Of a stretch of 5,783 nt of DNA, positions 1 to 5,010 are shown piece after piece. Made by a program: the position numbers and the translations under genes. Under the pieces are notes generated by a model. That model saw nothing but the letters and a program-made list of their open reading frames with translations. It was not told the DNA's origin and did not search any database. Source of the stretch: Draconibacterium sp. (GTDB taxonomy: Bacteria; Bacteroidota; Bacteroidia; Bacteroidales; Prolixibacteraceae); assembly GCA_030595485.1 (NCBI GenBank), contig JAUVDE010000237.1:1-5783 (forward strand), in the 5' to 3' direction. Position 1 is the stretch's first letter. The number at the start of each line of letters is the position of its first letter.

Positions 1-738
1 TTTTTGTAAATCGGCTAAAGTTATTCCTGGTATTGTAGCTACAGGTTTGACTTGTGGTTTCTCCTCTACTTTCGTTTCAACTGACTCTTGTTTTTTCTCA
101 ACTACTTTTTCCTCTGTTGCAGTTTCTTCCTGAGTTTTTTCTGTTTCAGCTACAACTGGTTCTTGAATCTTAATTGCAGTTTGCGGTGCTTCAGCTACTT
201 CAATAACTTCAATACCTTGTTCCTCCGGTGTTGGTTCTGCTTCAGCAAGTTCCGCTTCAGCGTCATAATAACTTAAATGATTAACGGTTGCAAACGATGC
301 CAGCACAGCCAAAACCATTATAACCGCACCAACAATTATGATTCCCTTTTGAGCAAGAATCCGGCTTGCAATTTCATTTTCCAGCTTTTCGTCAGGTTTC
401 TCAATTTTACTTTTAGCTGAATAATAAACACGCAAGGCAAATGCCAATACAATTGCACCAATCAACAAAAGATAAGCACCGGTTTTTACTTGCCATTGAC
501 TATTAAAATAAGCTTTACGAGCAAGCAAATCGAAGTTGCGGATTTCCACTTTTAGCTCTTCATTGTTGGCATCGTCTTTTAACCTTTCAACTAAAGCTTG
601 CAATGCTTTACTTTCTATTGGGTTGGTTTTAGAAACCTGCCAAAAGTTAAGAAGCAACAACATTGCAACGGCTGTACAAAAAATGCCGGCTATCAGAGTA
701 ATGTTTTGCGATATTCGTAATTTGTCGTTATTAGTCAT
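1..738 (-). CDS. Three-helix membrane protein with acidic linker, N-terminal part
   Basis: This gene is open through the left edge, so only the first 246 residues are visible. It starts at ATG 736-738 (MTNNDKLRIS). Three hydrophobic segments are seen at about residues 12-33, 86-106 and 132-152. Residues 36-85, between the first two, look helical and charged. After the third helix comes a low-complexity linker (about 153-235) rich in Glu, Val, Ala, Thr and Lys, typical of a flexible arm holding a domain away from the membrane; it ends near IPGITLADLQK. The missing C-terminal domain cannot be identified. By analogy with proteins I recall from Bacteroidota, a PQQ-type beta-propeller is plausible, but this is inference. 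It is the last visible gene of the minus-strand cluster, 269 bp after the NapH-like gene, with a structured repeat in the gap. Membrane topology and open frame are clear; function is not. Confidence 0.85.
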   Translation of the reverse strand, partial: MTNNDKLRISQNITLIAGIFCTAVAMLLLLNFWQVSKTNPIESKALQALVERLKDDANNEELKVEIRNFDLLARKAYFNSQWQVKTGAYLLLIGAIVLAFALRVYYSAKSKIEKPDEKLENEIASRILAQKGIIIVGAVIMVLAVLASFATVNHLSYYDAEAELAEAEPTPEEQGIEVIEVAEAPQTAIKIQEPVVAETEKTQEETATEEKVVEKKQESVETKVEEKPQVKPVATIPGITLADLQK

Positions 739-747
739 ATTAAAAAA

Positions 748-782
748 GTTGGAAGACCGAAGACGGAAGTTGGAAGTTGTCG
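748..782. repeat. Degenerate 7-bp tandem array upstream of membrane-protein gene
   Basis: Five consecutive heptamers read on the plus strand: GTTGGAA, GACCGAA, GACGGAA, GTTGGAA, GTTGTCG. The array ends 9 bases upstream of ATG 738 of the minus-strand gene, so it would lie in its 5' untranslated region. No function is known to me. Confidence 0.7.
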
Positions 783-824
783 TTCTGAACTTGCCTCAAC
801 CTTCATTATTTATTTTTGTTTTTC

Positions 825-966
825 AATCAACGTTTTGTTTTGCGGCGCATGGTGCTTGTTCTTTTCAATCAACGAGTGTGAATGCGCCTTTCACTCGTTT
901 TGCTCGTTTCCCCCGGGTTGAAACCCGGGCTTATTATTGTGGAACTCCTACAGAGTTCCTTTTTTT
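825..966 (+). repeat. Structured dispersed element, copy A
   Basis: Related to copy B at 3010-3143; the two align with a constant offset of 2185 from 825 to about 899. In order: AATCAAC at 825-831; a 7-bp stem, GGCGCAT 844-850 with ATGCGCC 882-888, closing a 31-base loop that holds CTTTTCAATCAAC at 861-873; a second inverted repeat, AACGAGTG 871-878 with CACTCGTT 892-899, interleaved with the first; a GC-rich hairpin at 912-929 (CCCGGGTT, AACCCGGG); a spacer TTATTATTGT; a second hairpin at 941-959; and a T run. It lies between the minus-strand NapH-like gene and the left-edge gene. It could be a REP/MITE-like element or a non-coding RNA read on the plus strand. The structures are read directly; function is unknown. 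Confidence 0.8.
941..966 (+). terminator. Rho-independent terminator-like hairpin (tail of copy A)
   Basis: GGAACTC 941-947 pairs with GAGTTCC 953-959 across a 5-base loop, followed directly by seven T (960-966) on the plus strand. This is a standard intrinsic terminator shape, but on the strand opposite to all the genes. On the minus strand the hairpin is preceded by A and followed by non-T sequence, so it is a poor terminator for the NapH-like gene. Confidence 0.6.
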
Positions 967-1015
967 ACAATTTGTCAATTCAACAATTTATCACTTTTCT
1001 CAATTTGTCATTTTT
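967..1015. repeat. 8-bp tandem array overlapping NapH-like stop codon
   Basis: Units on the plus strand are ACAATTTG, TCAATTCA, ACAATTTA, TCACTTTTC (9 bases), TCAATTTG, TCATTTTT. The TCA at 1008-1010 beginning the last unit is the complement of the TGA stop of the NapH-like gene. A similar array overlaps the stop codon at 5039-5041. Confidence 0.55.
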
Positions 1016-2414
1016 CTACAGGGCAAAAGTCTATGCAGCGAGCACAACTAAAACAATTGCCTTTATGTGGTTCGTAATCTTGTCTTTTTCTGAAAACTAC
1101 CGTATTTAACAAAGTGAAGCCAATTACCAAACCGAGGAAACCACCGGCAATCATACTTCCGATATAAAATTTATCTTGAATTACTTCTGCCTCAGCAACC
1201 AATGTTTCCATCGATTTCCCAGCGGCAAGAAAAGTTTGAATATCGATATTATCAGGGTCGTTTTTCAACTCGGGTTGAGCAATTAATAACTCTGCCAAAT
1301 ACACATCGGAATTAGCTTTTGAAAGGAATGTACTTGACTTTGATCCTACAAAAACTCCTGCTGCTATCCAAAGTGGAATGATTAAAGCATAGGTAATAAA
1401 ACGTTTAGGTCCTAAGCCCGACTTTACCACTTCCTTTTCATTTGTTGGAAAATCAATTGCATCGAACGGACAAGAGTTGGTGCACAATTTACACTGAATA
1501 CATTTTGATGGAGTAATGGTTAAATGCCATTTTGAAAAGCGCGACATCCAACTTAACAACACTCCGTATGGGCATAAAAAGCGACAGTACGGACGAGCCA
1601 CAAACATTCCCATTAATAAAAAGGCGATTCCTAAAACTACCATATGGAACTTAGCATCCATGCGGAATATACCAACAAATGGGTCGTAACGACAGATAAT
1701 AAAATCGGTTCCGGTTGCAGCAAAAAGCACTGCCAAAGCCAAGTAGATATATGGAATTAATCCTAACGTTTTATTTAACCATTTCGGGAGGCTGATGGGT
1801 TTTACCACAACCAAATCCTGAATGGCGCCCAACGGGCAAGCTCCCGCGCAAAATGTTCTTCCGAAAAAGAGTGTGAACAAGAGCGGCAATATAAAAAACA
1901 GCAATGCCGTGAGCGATATTGCATAGCCGGAATCGAAAAAAGTGAGTGTCACATTTTGAATGGCTCCGATACTACATATACAGCCATCGCGGTAAAAACC
2001 AAAATAAATTAGTGTAAATATGGAGAGATACAAAACACCTTGACGTGACCTCGTTTTTAAAGCAAAATATGTTGCAAGCGAAAGAACCAACAGCAGCACC
2101 AAAACATCGAAATATTCCATTGCCAAGGCTCTTGGCTCAGGTGTTTCGGGTGTTGGCTGTGTATATCCTGTATCAAATTCAGGTTTTGGAAATCTTTGCT
2201 CTTGTGCTGCCAAGTTAAAAGTGAAAAGGAAAAAGGTAAAAGTAAAGAATAAGAATTTTAGTTTTTTCAAAGAAAACAAGTTACGAGTAACAAGTTTCAA
2301 ATTGCACTTTTCGACTTCGCTCAAAGTGACAGGACTTTGGTTACTTGTTGATTTCATACTACAAATTATAGCCTGTGGACTGAAAACAATATTATTTTTT
2401 TTACAACTATTCAT
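1008..2414 (-). CDS. NapH/NosR-type membrane polyferredoxin
   Basis: Membrane iron-sulfur protein expected to pass electrons between the quinone pool and an extracytoplasmic partner, here probably the Tat-exported ferredoxin just upstream. In 468-residue numbering: a signal-like hydrophobic stretch at 53-70 ending LAAQEQ; membrane helices near 100-118, 125-140, 163-184, 218-235, 255-275, 337-357 and 416-440; the paired CxxxCP motifs typical of NapH, NosR and CcoG (C189/C193 and C277/C281); C145-x-C147; and two complete 4Fe-4S motifs, C305-C308-C311-C315 and C454-C457-C460-C464, the last almost at the C terminus. ATG 2414 is 6 bp past the upstream stop. However, residues 21-48 come from repeat-like DNA and precede the signal sequence, so a TTG at 2270 (KKLKFLFF, 420 residues) may be the real start. 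I give the longest ATG frame. The family is secure; the partner and direction of electron flow are inferred. Confidence 0.9.
   Translation of the reverse strand: MNSCKKNNIVFSPQAIICSMKSTSNQSPVTLSEVEKCNLKLVTRNLFSLKKLKFLFFTFTFFLFTFNLAAQEQRFPKPEFDTGYTQPTPETPEPRALAMEYFDVLVLLLVLSLATYFALKTRSRQGVLYLSIFTLIYFGFYRDGCICSIGAIQNVTLTFFDSGYAISLTALLFFILPLLFTLFFGRTFCAGACPLGAIQDLVVVKPISLPKWLNKTLGLIPYIYLALAVLFAATGTDFIICRYDPFVGIFRMDAKFHMVVLGIAFLLMGMFVARPYCRFLCPYGVLLSWMSRFSKWHLTITPSKCIQCKLCTNSCPFDAIDFPTNEKEVVKSGLGPKRFITYALIIPLWIAAGVFVGSKSSTFLSKANSDVYLAELLIAQPELKNDPDNIDIQTFLAAGKSMETLVAEAEVIQDKFYIGSMIAGGFLGLVIGFTLLNTVVFRKRQDYEPHKGNCFSCARCIDFCPVEK
2214..2255. repeat. 7-bp A-rich tandem array inside signal-peptide coding region
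   Basis: Six units on the plus strand: GTTAAAA, GTGAAAA, GGAAAAA, GGTAAAA, GTAAAGA, ATAAGAA. They encode, on the minus strand, the Phe/Thr-rich hydrophobic core of the NapH-like protein's signal sequence (about residues 54-67). It may simply reflect Phe codons, but the period is 7, not 3. Confidence 0.5.
2277..2304. repeat. Degenerate 7-bp tandem array before TTG 2270
   Basis: Four units on the plus strand: CAAGTTA, CGAGTAA, CAAGTTT, CAAATTG. The array begins 6 bases upstream of TTG 2268-2270, the same spacing as the array before the NHL gene. This favours the TTG as the start of the NapH-like protein and this region as originally intergenic. Confidence 0.6.
2305..2328. repeat. Bacteroidota VTLSEVE-type palindrome
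   Basis: CACTTT 2305-2310 pairs with AAAGTG 2323-2328 around TCGACTTCGCTC. Read on the minus strand it gives VTLSEVEK in the extended NapH-like frame. I recognise this as a dispersed intergenic palindrome common in Bacteroidota that is often translated by accident; that is recollection, not a search result. Confidence 0.65.
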
Positions 2415-2420
2415 TCTGAG

Positions 2421-2999
2421 CTAGGCTGATGGTTTATTAGAAAAATCACCTTTAACTTTGTAAGCTTCGCTGGCTTTAACACGACTAATTGCATCTGATG
2501 GGCAAACCTGCGAAATAGAACAAATATTACAGTTCAGGCAAATATCGTGGATGATTTGAAGATGCATGGAACCGTTTCCAAAAGAGGTACAGCCCGCCAC
2601 ACATTTCCCACAGCCAATGCATAAATCCTCATTGATATGATATTCAAAATAAGGTTCTTCAATAAAACGACGTTCAATGGCGGCAGTCGGACAAAGTTGA
2701 TTTTCGGCAGCAGTACTTTGCGAGTTGGCATCAGGTTTTAAATAACCACCGCATAAATCGCAGTAACCACATAAATCGAATGCGTGCAAACATTTAACTG
2801 CCGATGGTGTCATTACACAATCGGTAGCACAGCGCCCGCATTGCGTACATTTAAATGGGTCGATTTGCCAAACATAATCGTCGGTTGTTACCTTTTTAAG
2901 TGCGGCAACACTGACAGTCCCCAAAGACAACAACAATGATGCACGAACTCCATTTTGAATAAAATTCCGCCTGCTTTGTGATTTACTTTTCTTTTCCAT
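2421..2999 (-). CDS. Tat-exported four-cluster ferredoxin, NapG/MauM type
   Basis: A periplasmic electron carrier of 192 residues. The N terminus has a twin-arginine signal (SRRNFIQ at residues 9-15) followed by a hydrophobic stretch at about 18-34, so it should be folded with its clusters and exported by Tat. Cysteine groups are C51-C54-C57-C61; C70 with C77-C80-C83 and C103-Pro; C127-C130-C133-C137; and C154-C157-C160 with C166-Pro, enough for four 4Fe-4S clusters. The second group is spaced irregularly and C137 lacks the usual following Pro. Tat signal, size and cluster number match NapG-like ferredoxins, which work with NapH-like membrane proteins as a quinol dehydrogenase module. The NapH-like gene follows after 6 bp, suggesting translational coupling. 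The start at ATG 2999 is fixed by the Tat motif. No nitrate reductase gene is visible, so the final partner is unknown. Confidence 0.9.
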   Translation of the reverse strand: MEKKSKSQSRRNFIQNGVRASLLLSLGTVSVAALKKVTTDDYVWQIDPFKCTQCGRCATDCVMTPSAVKCLHAFDLCGYCDLCGGYLKPDANSQSTAAENQLCPTAAIERRFIEEPYFEYHINEDLCIGCGKCVAGCTSFGNGSMHLQIIHDICLNCNICSISQVCPSDAISRVKASEAYKVKGDFSNKPSA

Positions 3000-3009
3000 C
3001 TTTAATTCT

Positions 3010-3143
3010 AATCAACATTTTTTGGTGCGGTGACTGCTAGAGTTGCTTTTCAATCAACCACAGAGGAGTCACCTTTTATTCGTTCCTTCATTCTAACCCC
3101 CGGTTAAAACCGAGGGTTATTCATATCAAACTCCTACGGAGTT
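3010..3143 (+). repeat. Structured dispersed element, copy B
   Basis: Counterpart of copy A. AATCAAC lies at 3010-3016, 19 bases before the stem as in copy A. The stem is GGTGACT 3029-3035 with AGTCACC 3067-3073, closing a 31-base loop with CTTTTCAATCAAC at 3046-3058, the same loop position as in copy A. Next comes an 11-bp hairpin with one C/A mismatch (3095-3105 with 3108-3118), a spacer, and the terminal hairpin AACTCC 3129-3134 with GGAGTT 3138-3143. The interleaved second inverted repeat of copy A is not kept here: only AAC/GTT can pair. The element begins 10 bp upstream of the ferredoxin start and runs into the 3' end of the small Cys-rich gene, providing its stop codon. Confidence 0.8.
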
Positions 3144-3331
3144 ATTTCCCCTCTTGTTTCCTTAACCTCCGGATTTTCACATGCCGAAACCTTGCCACAG
3201 TTTTTACACGTGGATGATACCGAACAACTGGCACTTACTTTTTTGTTTACCACAAGATATCCTGCAGAAGTTGCTATTCCTCCAAGAATTAAAAGTCTAC
3301 CTGTTGTCTTTATAAAATATTTTCTATCCAT
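3134..3331 (-). CDS. Small Cys-rich membrane-anchored protein
   Basis: A 65-residue protein, not assignable to a named family. It begins MDRKYFIKTTGRLL, resembling a Tat-like signal with a single Arg-Lys pair, followed by a hydrophobic segment at about residues 12-28. After this come four cysteines in a C-x5-C-x2-C-x5-C pattern (C36, C42, C45, C51), which could bind a metal or an iron-sulfur cluster or form disulfides on the outer face of the membrane. The last three residues (ITP) and the TAG stop come from the terminal hairpin of repeat copy B. It lies 134 bp before the ferredoxin gene on the same strand. I recall similar small proteins beside ferredoxin genes in Bacteroidota, so a role as assembly factor or small redox subunit is plausible but inferred. 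Its coding nature is supported by the signal-like start and the Cys pattern. Confidence 0.75.
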   Translation of the reverse strand: MDRKYFIKTTGRLLILGGIATSAGYLVVNKKVSASCSVSSTCKNCGKVSACENPEVKETRGEITP

Positions 3332-3345
3332 ATTCTATTCTTTAA

Positions 3346-3431
3346 AATCCTGACAGGATTGAATAACAATAGCCGTAGGTGAAACCTACGGTTAGCATCA
3401 GAGATGCTGACACAACCCCGACTAGGGGTTG
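3346..3431 (-). repeat. Left palindrome cluster of transposase unit
   Basis: Four palindromes in order: AATCCTG 3346-3352 with CAGGATT 3354-3360; CCGTAGGT 3373-3380 with ACCTACGG 3384-3391; AGCATC 3394-3399 with GATGCT 3403-3408; CAACCCC 3413-3419 with GGGGTTG 3425-3431. The last begins only 3 bp past the transposase stop codon. The first lies 15 bp upstream of the small Cys-rich gene's start, so it may be in that gene's leader. Confidence 0.8.
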
Positions 3432-3434
3432 AAT

Positions 3435-3881
3435 CTATAATAAATATCTTTCGTCAAATTCAATCCCATGTTCTTCCAATAACTCAATAAATTCTTCTTT
3501 AAATGTTTTTACCTTATGATGCTCTCTTTGATTCTTCACATATTTCACAATTGTATCTTTTTGGTTTATGTGATATGTAAAAGCTCCGTAACCTTCCTGC
3601 CATCCGATAAAATCAGGGAATATTCGTTGTTCTTTAATCCAAACAGAAGAGGAAACTTTAATATCTTTAACCAAAGATGAAATAGAAACCGTTGGGTGTA
3701 CATGCGTAATAATATGTAAATGATTTTCCGTTCCATTTATTTGATACAATGTACATTTTTTATTTTTCAGAACTCCCCAAATATAACGGTACAGTTTTTC
3801 GTTTTCAGCTATTACCATGGTATTTTCAATATTTTTTGTTGAAAACACTATTTGATATAATATTTGAGTGAATGTCGCCAT
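3435..3881 (-). CDS. IS200-like (Y1, HUH) transposase, possible RAYT
   Basis: Single-strand DNA endonuclease/transposase of the Y1_Tnp family, 148 residues. Visible signs: the N-terminal strand MATFTQILYQIVFSTKN, the metal-binding HUH motif H54-L-H56 in NHLHIITHVHP, the WQEGYGAF segment (94-101), the probable nucleophile Tyr114 in IVKYVKNQREHH, and the C terminus DERYLL. The frame stays open upstream to 4073, but that part overlaps the NHL gene and lacks family features, so I start at ATG 3881. Length is normal for the family, with no frameshift. No tnpB partner is present. A lone copy flanked by palindromes that also occur elsewhere in the window fits a REP-associated transposase, which may be domesticated. 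It would act on hairpin DNA such as its own flanks; that substrate is inferred. Confidence 0.92.
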   Translation of the reverse strand: MATFTQILYQIVFSTKNIENTMVIAENEKLYRYIWGVLKNKKCTLYQINGTENHLHIITHVHPTVSISSLVKDIKVSSSVWIKEQRIFPDFIGWQEGYGAFTYHINQKDTIVKYVKNQREHHKVKTFKEEFIELLEEHGIEFDERYLL

Positions 3882-3899
3882 TGTACTACTTTTAATATT

Positions 3900-3990
3900 G
3901 AACCCTTTTACGGTTCCTTTCCAAGCTCTTTCCTTACCGTAGGTTTCACCTACGGCTAATATTATTTGACTCCTTTGGAGTCTATTTTTT
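3900..3990 (+). repeat. Right palindrome cluster of transposase unit
   Basis: Hairpin GAACC 3900-3904 with GGTTC 3912-3916; hairpin CCGTAGGT 3937-3944 with ACCTACGG 3948-3955; spacer CTAATATTATTT; hairpin GACTCC 3968-3973 with GGAGTC 3977-3982. On the plus strand the last is followed by TA and six T, resembling the tail of copy A, though these T are also the Lys codons at the end of the NHL gene. The first hairpin lies in the transposase leader, 19 bp upstream of its start. Confidence 0.75.
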
Positions 3991-4947
3991 CTCAAATACA
4001 CGCAAAACATTGCGGTCAAAATCAAGCGTATAAATATTGCCCTGACTATCCGTTGCAACATCGGGTGCTTCACCTTCTAATTTATCTTCAAATTTATTGG
4101 GTGCGGCAACTACTCCTAAAAACTCTCCGGATGATTTGTATACTTTCACCCTCACTAAACCTTTTTCGCTGGTTACAAAGCTACCATCGGGTAAAAAGCA
4201 ATAATGTGCAGGATTACAGCATCCACTAAAGTTTTTGGTTTGTGCGCCACTGGCTTTCCAATGTTCACGTAACCTACCTTCTGCGGTATAGTTTTCCAAA
4301 GTGTGTAACCCGGGATTTACTACCCACAAATCGCCGTATTCATTTATATCGATATCGAAATATGGGCTGGGAATGATAAAACCATGCAATACTTCTTCAC
4401 TTACTTTTCCTTCAAATTCGTTTTGAAGTTCACCTTTTACATTAAATCGCATGACTTTTCGAGTACCGGCATCGGCAACAAAAACATCGTTTTCGAATGT
4501 AGCAAGCGCTGTTATGTATGAATTATCATCGGCAATCTTCCATTCATCCTTAGTCTTTCCTGTCTCGTCAATTATCTGAATGCGATTTTCAAATGCCACA
4601 TAAATATCATCACCTGCAACTTCAACAGTATGTGGTTCTTCCAAAAATTGAATCTCACTAAGTAGCTTTCCTGAATTATCTATAACTTTTAATTTCTTGT
4701 CGCCAACCAGATAGATTTTATCATTCGCAATGGTAAGTCCCTTCGGTTTTTCAAAACCTACTTTAAAGTTTTTAGTCTCTTTATAGTGAATCAAATTGTC
4801 TGGCACATTCTTAAACTCATCTACGCTGTAGGCAAACTTATTCCCTTTCATATTATCAGGGCGTTTAGAGTACCAATCGCCAACAATAACGGCAATAATA
4901 ACTACTGCGAGTACGATTAGAAATATTACGATTCCTTTGTTTTTCAT
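3982..4947 (-). CDS. Membrane-anchored NHL-type beta-propeller protein
   Basis: A 321-residue protein with an N-terminal membrane anchor (hydrophobic residues about 5-23, then DWYSKRP) and an extracytoplasmic domain of repeated short beta-strand units. Repeats are visible as IYLVGDKKLKVIDNSGKLL, DDIYVAFENRIQIIDETGK, DVFVADAGTRKVMRFNVKGEL, GDLWVVNPG, DGSFVTSEKGLVRVKVYKSS and GNIYTLDFDRNVLRVF, the pattern of NHL/six-bladed propellers. A distinctive CCNPAHYC at residues 243-250 holds three Cys and a His close together and might bind a metal. There are two charged loops in place of regular blade turns, so blade count is uncertain. It follows the PQQ-type gene by 91 bp and precedes the redox genes, suggesting a scaffold, sensor or electron-transfer partner; no catalytic activity can be claimed. 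The start at ATG 4947 is supported by the anchor. The TAG stop shares its last base with a flanking hairpin. Confidence 0.88.
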   Translation of the reverse strand: MKNKGIVIFLIVLAVVIIAVIVGDWYSKRPDNMKGNKFAYSVDEFKNVPDNLIHYKETKNFKVGFEKPKGLTIANDKIYLVGDKKLKVIDNSGKLLSEIQFLEEPHTVEVAGDDIYVAFENRIQIIDETGKTKDEWKIADDNSYITALATFENDVFVADAGTRKVMRFNVKGELQNEFEGKVSEEVLHGFIIPSPYFDIDINEYGDLWVVNPGLHTLENYTAEGRLREHWKASGAQTKNFSGCCNPAHYCFLPDGSFVTSEKGLVRVKVYKSSGEFLGVVAAPNKFEDKLEGEAPDVATDSQGNIYTLDFDRNVLRVFEKK

Positions 4948-4953
4948 ATTTTA

Positions 4954-4988
4954 GTATTGAGTAGTTAGTAGTTAGTAGTTAGATAAGA
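4954..4988. repeat. 7-bp tandem array (GTAGTTA) upstream of NHL gene
   Basis: GTATTGA, then three perfect GTAGTTA units (4961-4981), then GATAAGA. On the coding strand the unit is TAACTAC. The array ends 6 bases upstream of ATG 4947. Perfect copies make slippage and length variation between strains likely. Confidence 0.8.
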
Positions 4989-5010
4989 ACTCATTGCTAA
5001 AAATATTTTG

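Larger units (their letters stand above)
3346..3990 (-). mobile_element. Palindrome-framed IS200/RAYT-like unit
   Basis: The unit consists of the transposase gene (3435-3881) and outward-facing palindromic flanks. A perfect 23-bp inverted repeat is present at 3370-3392 and 3936-3958; each copy contains the hairpin CCGTAGGTttcACCTACGG plus CTA. On both sides a short AT-rich spacer and a second hairpin lie further out (3346-3360 and 3968-3982). It sits between the NHL and small Cys-rich genes without breaking either. The outer limits are my estimate, since IS200-type elements leave no target duplication to mark them. Confidence 0.65.

Noticed and set aside
88..276. Plus-strand frame rich in Phe, Leu and Cys
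   Set aside because: It is the antisense of the Glu/Lys-rich linker of the left-edge gene, whose complementary codons produce Phe and Leu runs.
536..1109. Open frames on the plus strand at 536-1051 and 882-1109
   Set aside because: They run antisense to the left-edge membrane protein and through the structured repeat and arrays; the translations have no domain-like pattern.
2221..2424. Plus-strand frame with a Lys-rich start
   Set aside because: It is antisense to the signal region of the NapH-like gene and consists of heptamer arrays and the palindrome.
2534..2731. Minus-strand frame inside the ferredoxin gene
   Set aside because: It lies in another frame wholly within a gene with intact cluster motifs.
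1008..2999. Naming the pair napG and napH
   Set aside because: The cluster architecture matches that module, but no nitrate reductase gene is visible and many paralogues serve other enzymes, so symbols were left empty.
3882..4073. Upstream extension of the transposase frame to a Met at 4073
   Set aside because: It overlaps the 3' end of the NHL gene on the same strand, crosses the right palindrome cluster and shows no transposase-like sequence; family members start at the MATFTQ-like motif (3881).
3966..4229. Plus-strand frame over the NHL gene end
   Set aside because: It is antisense to well-formed propeller repeats and has no recognisable features.
4954..4988. CRISPR-like or attachment-site repeat
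   Set aside because: Units are only 7 bases with no spacers, so this is a simple tandem array.
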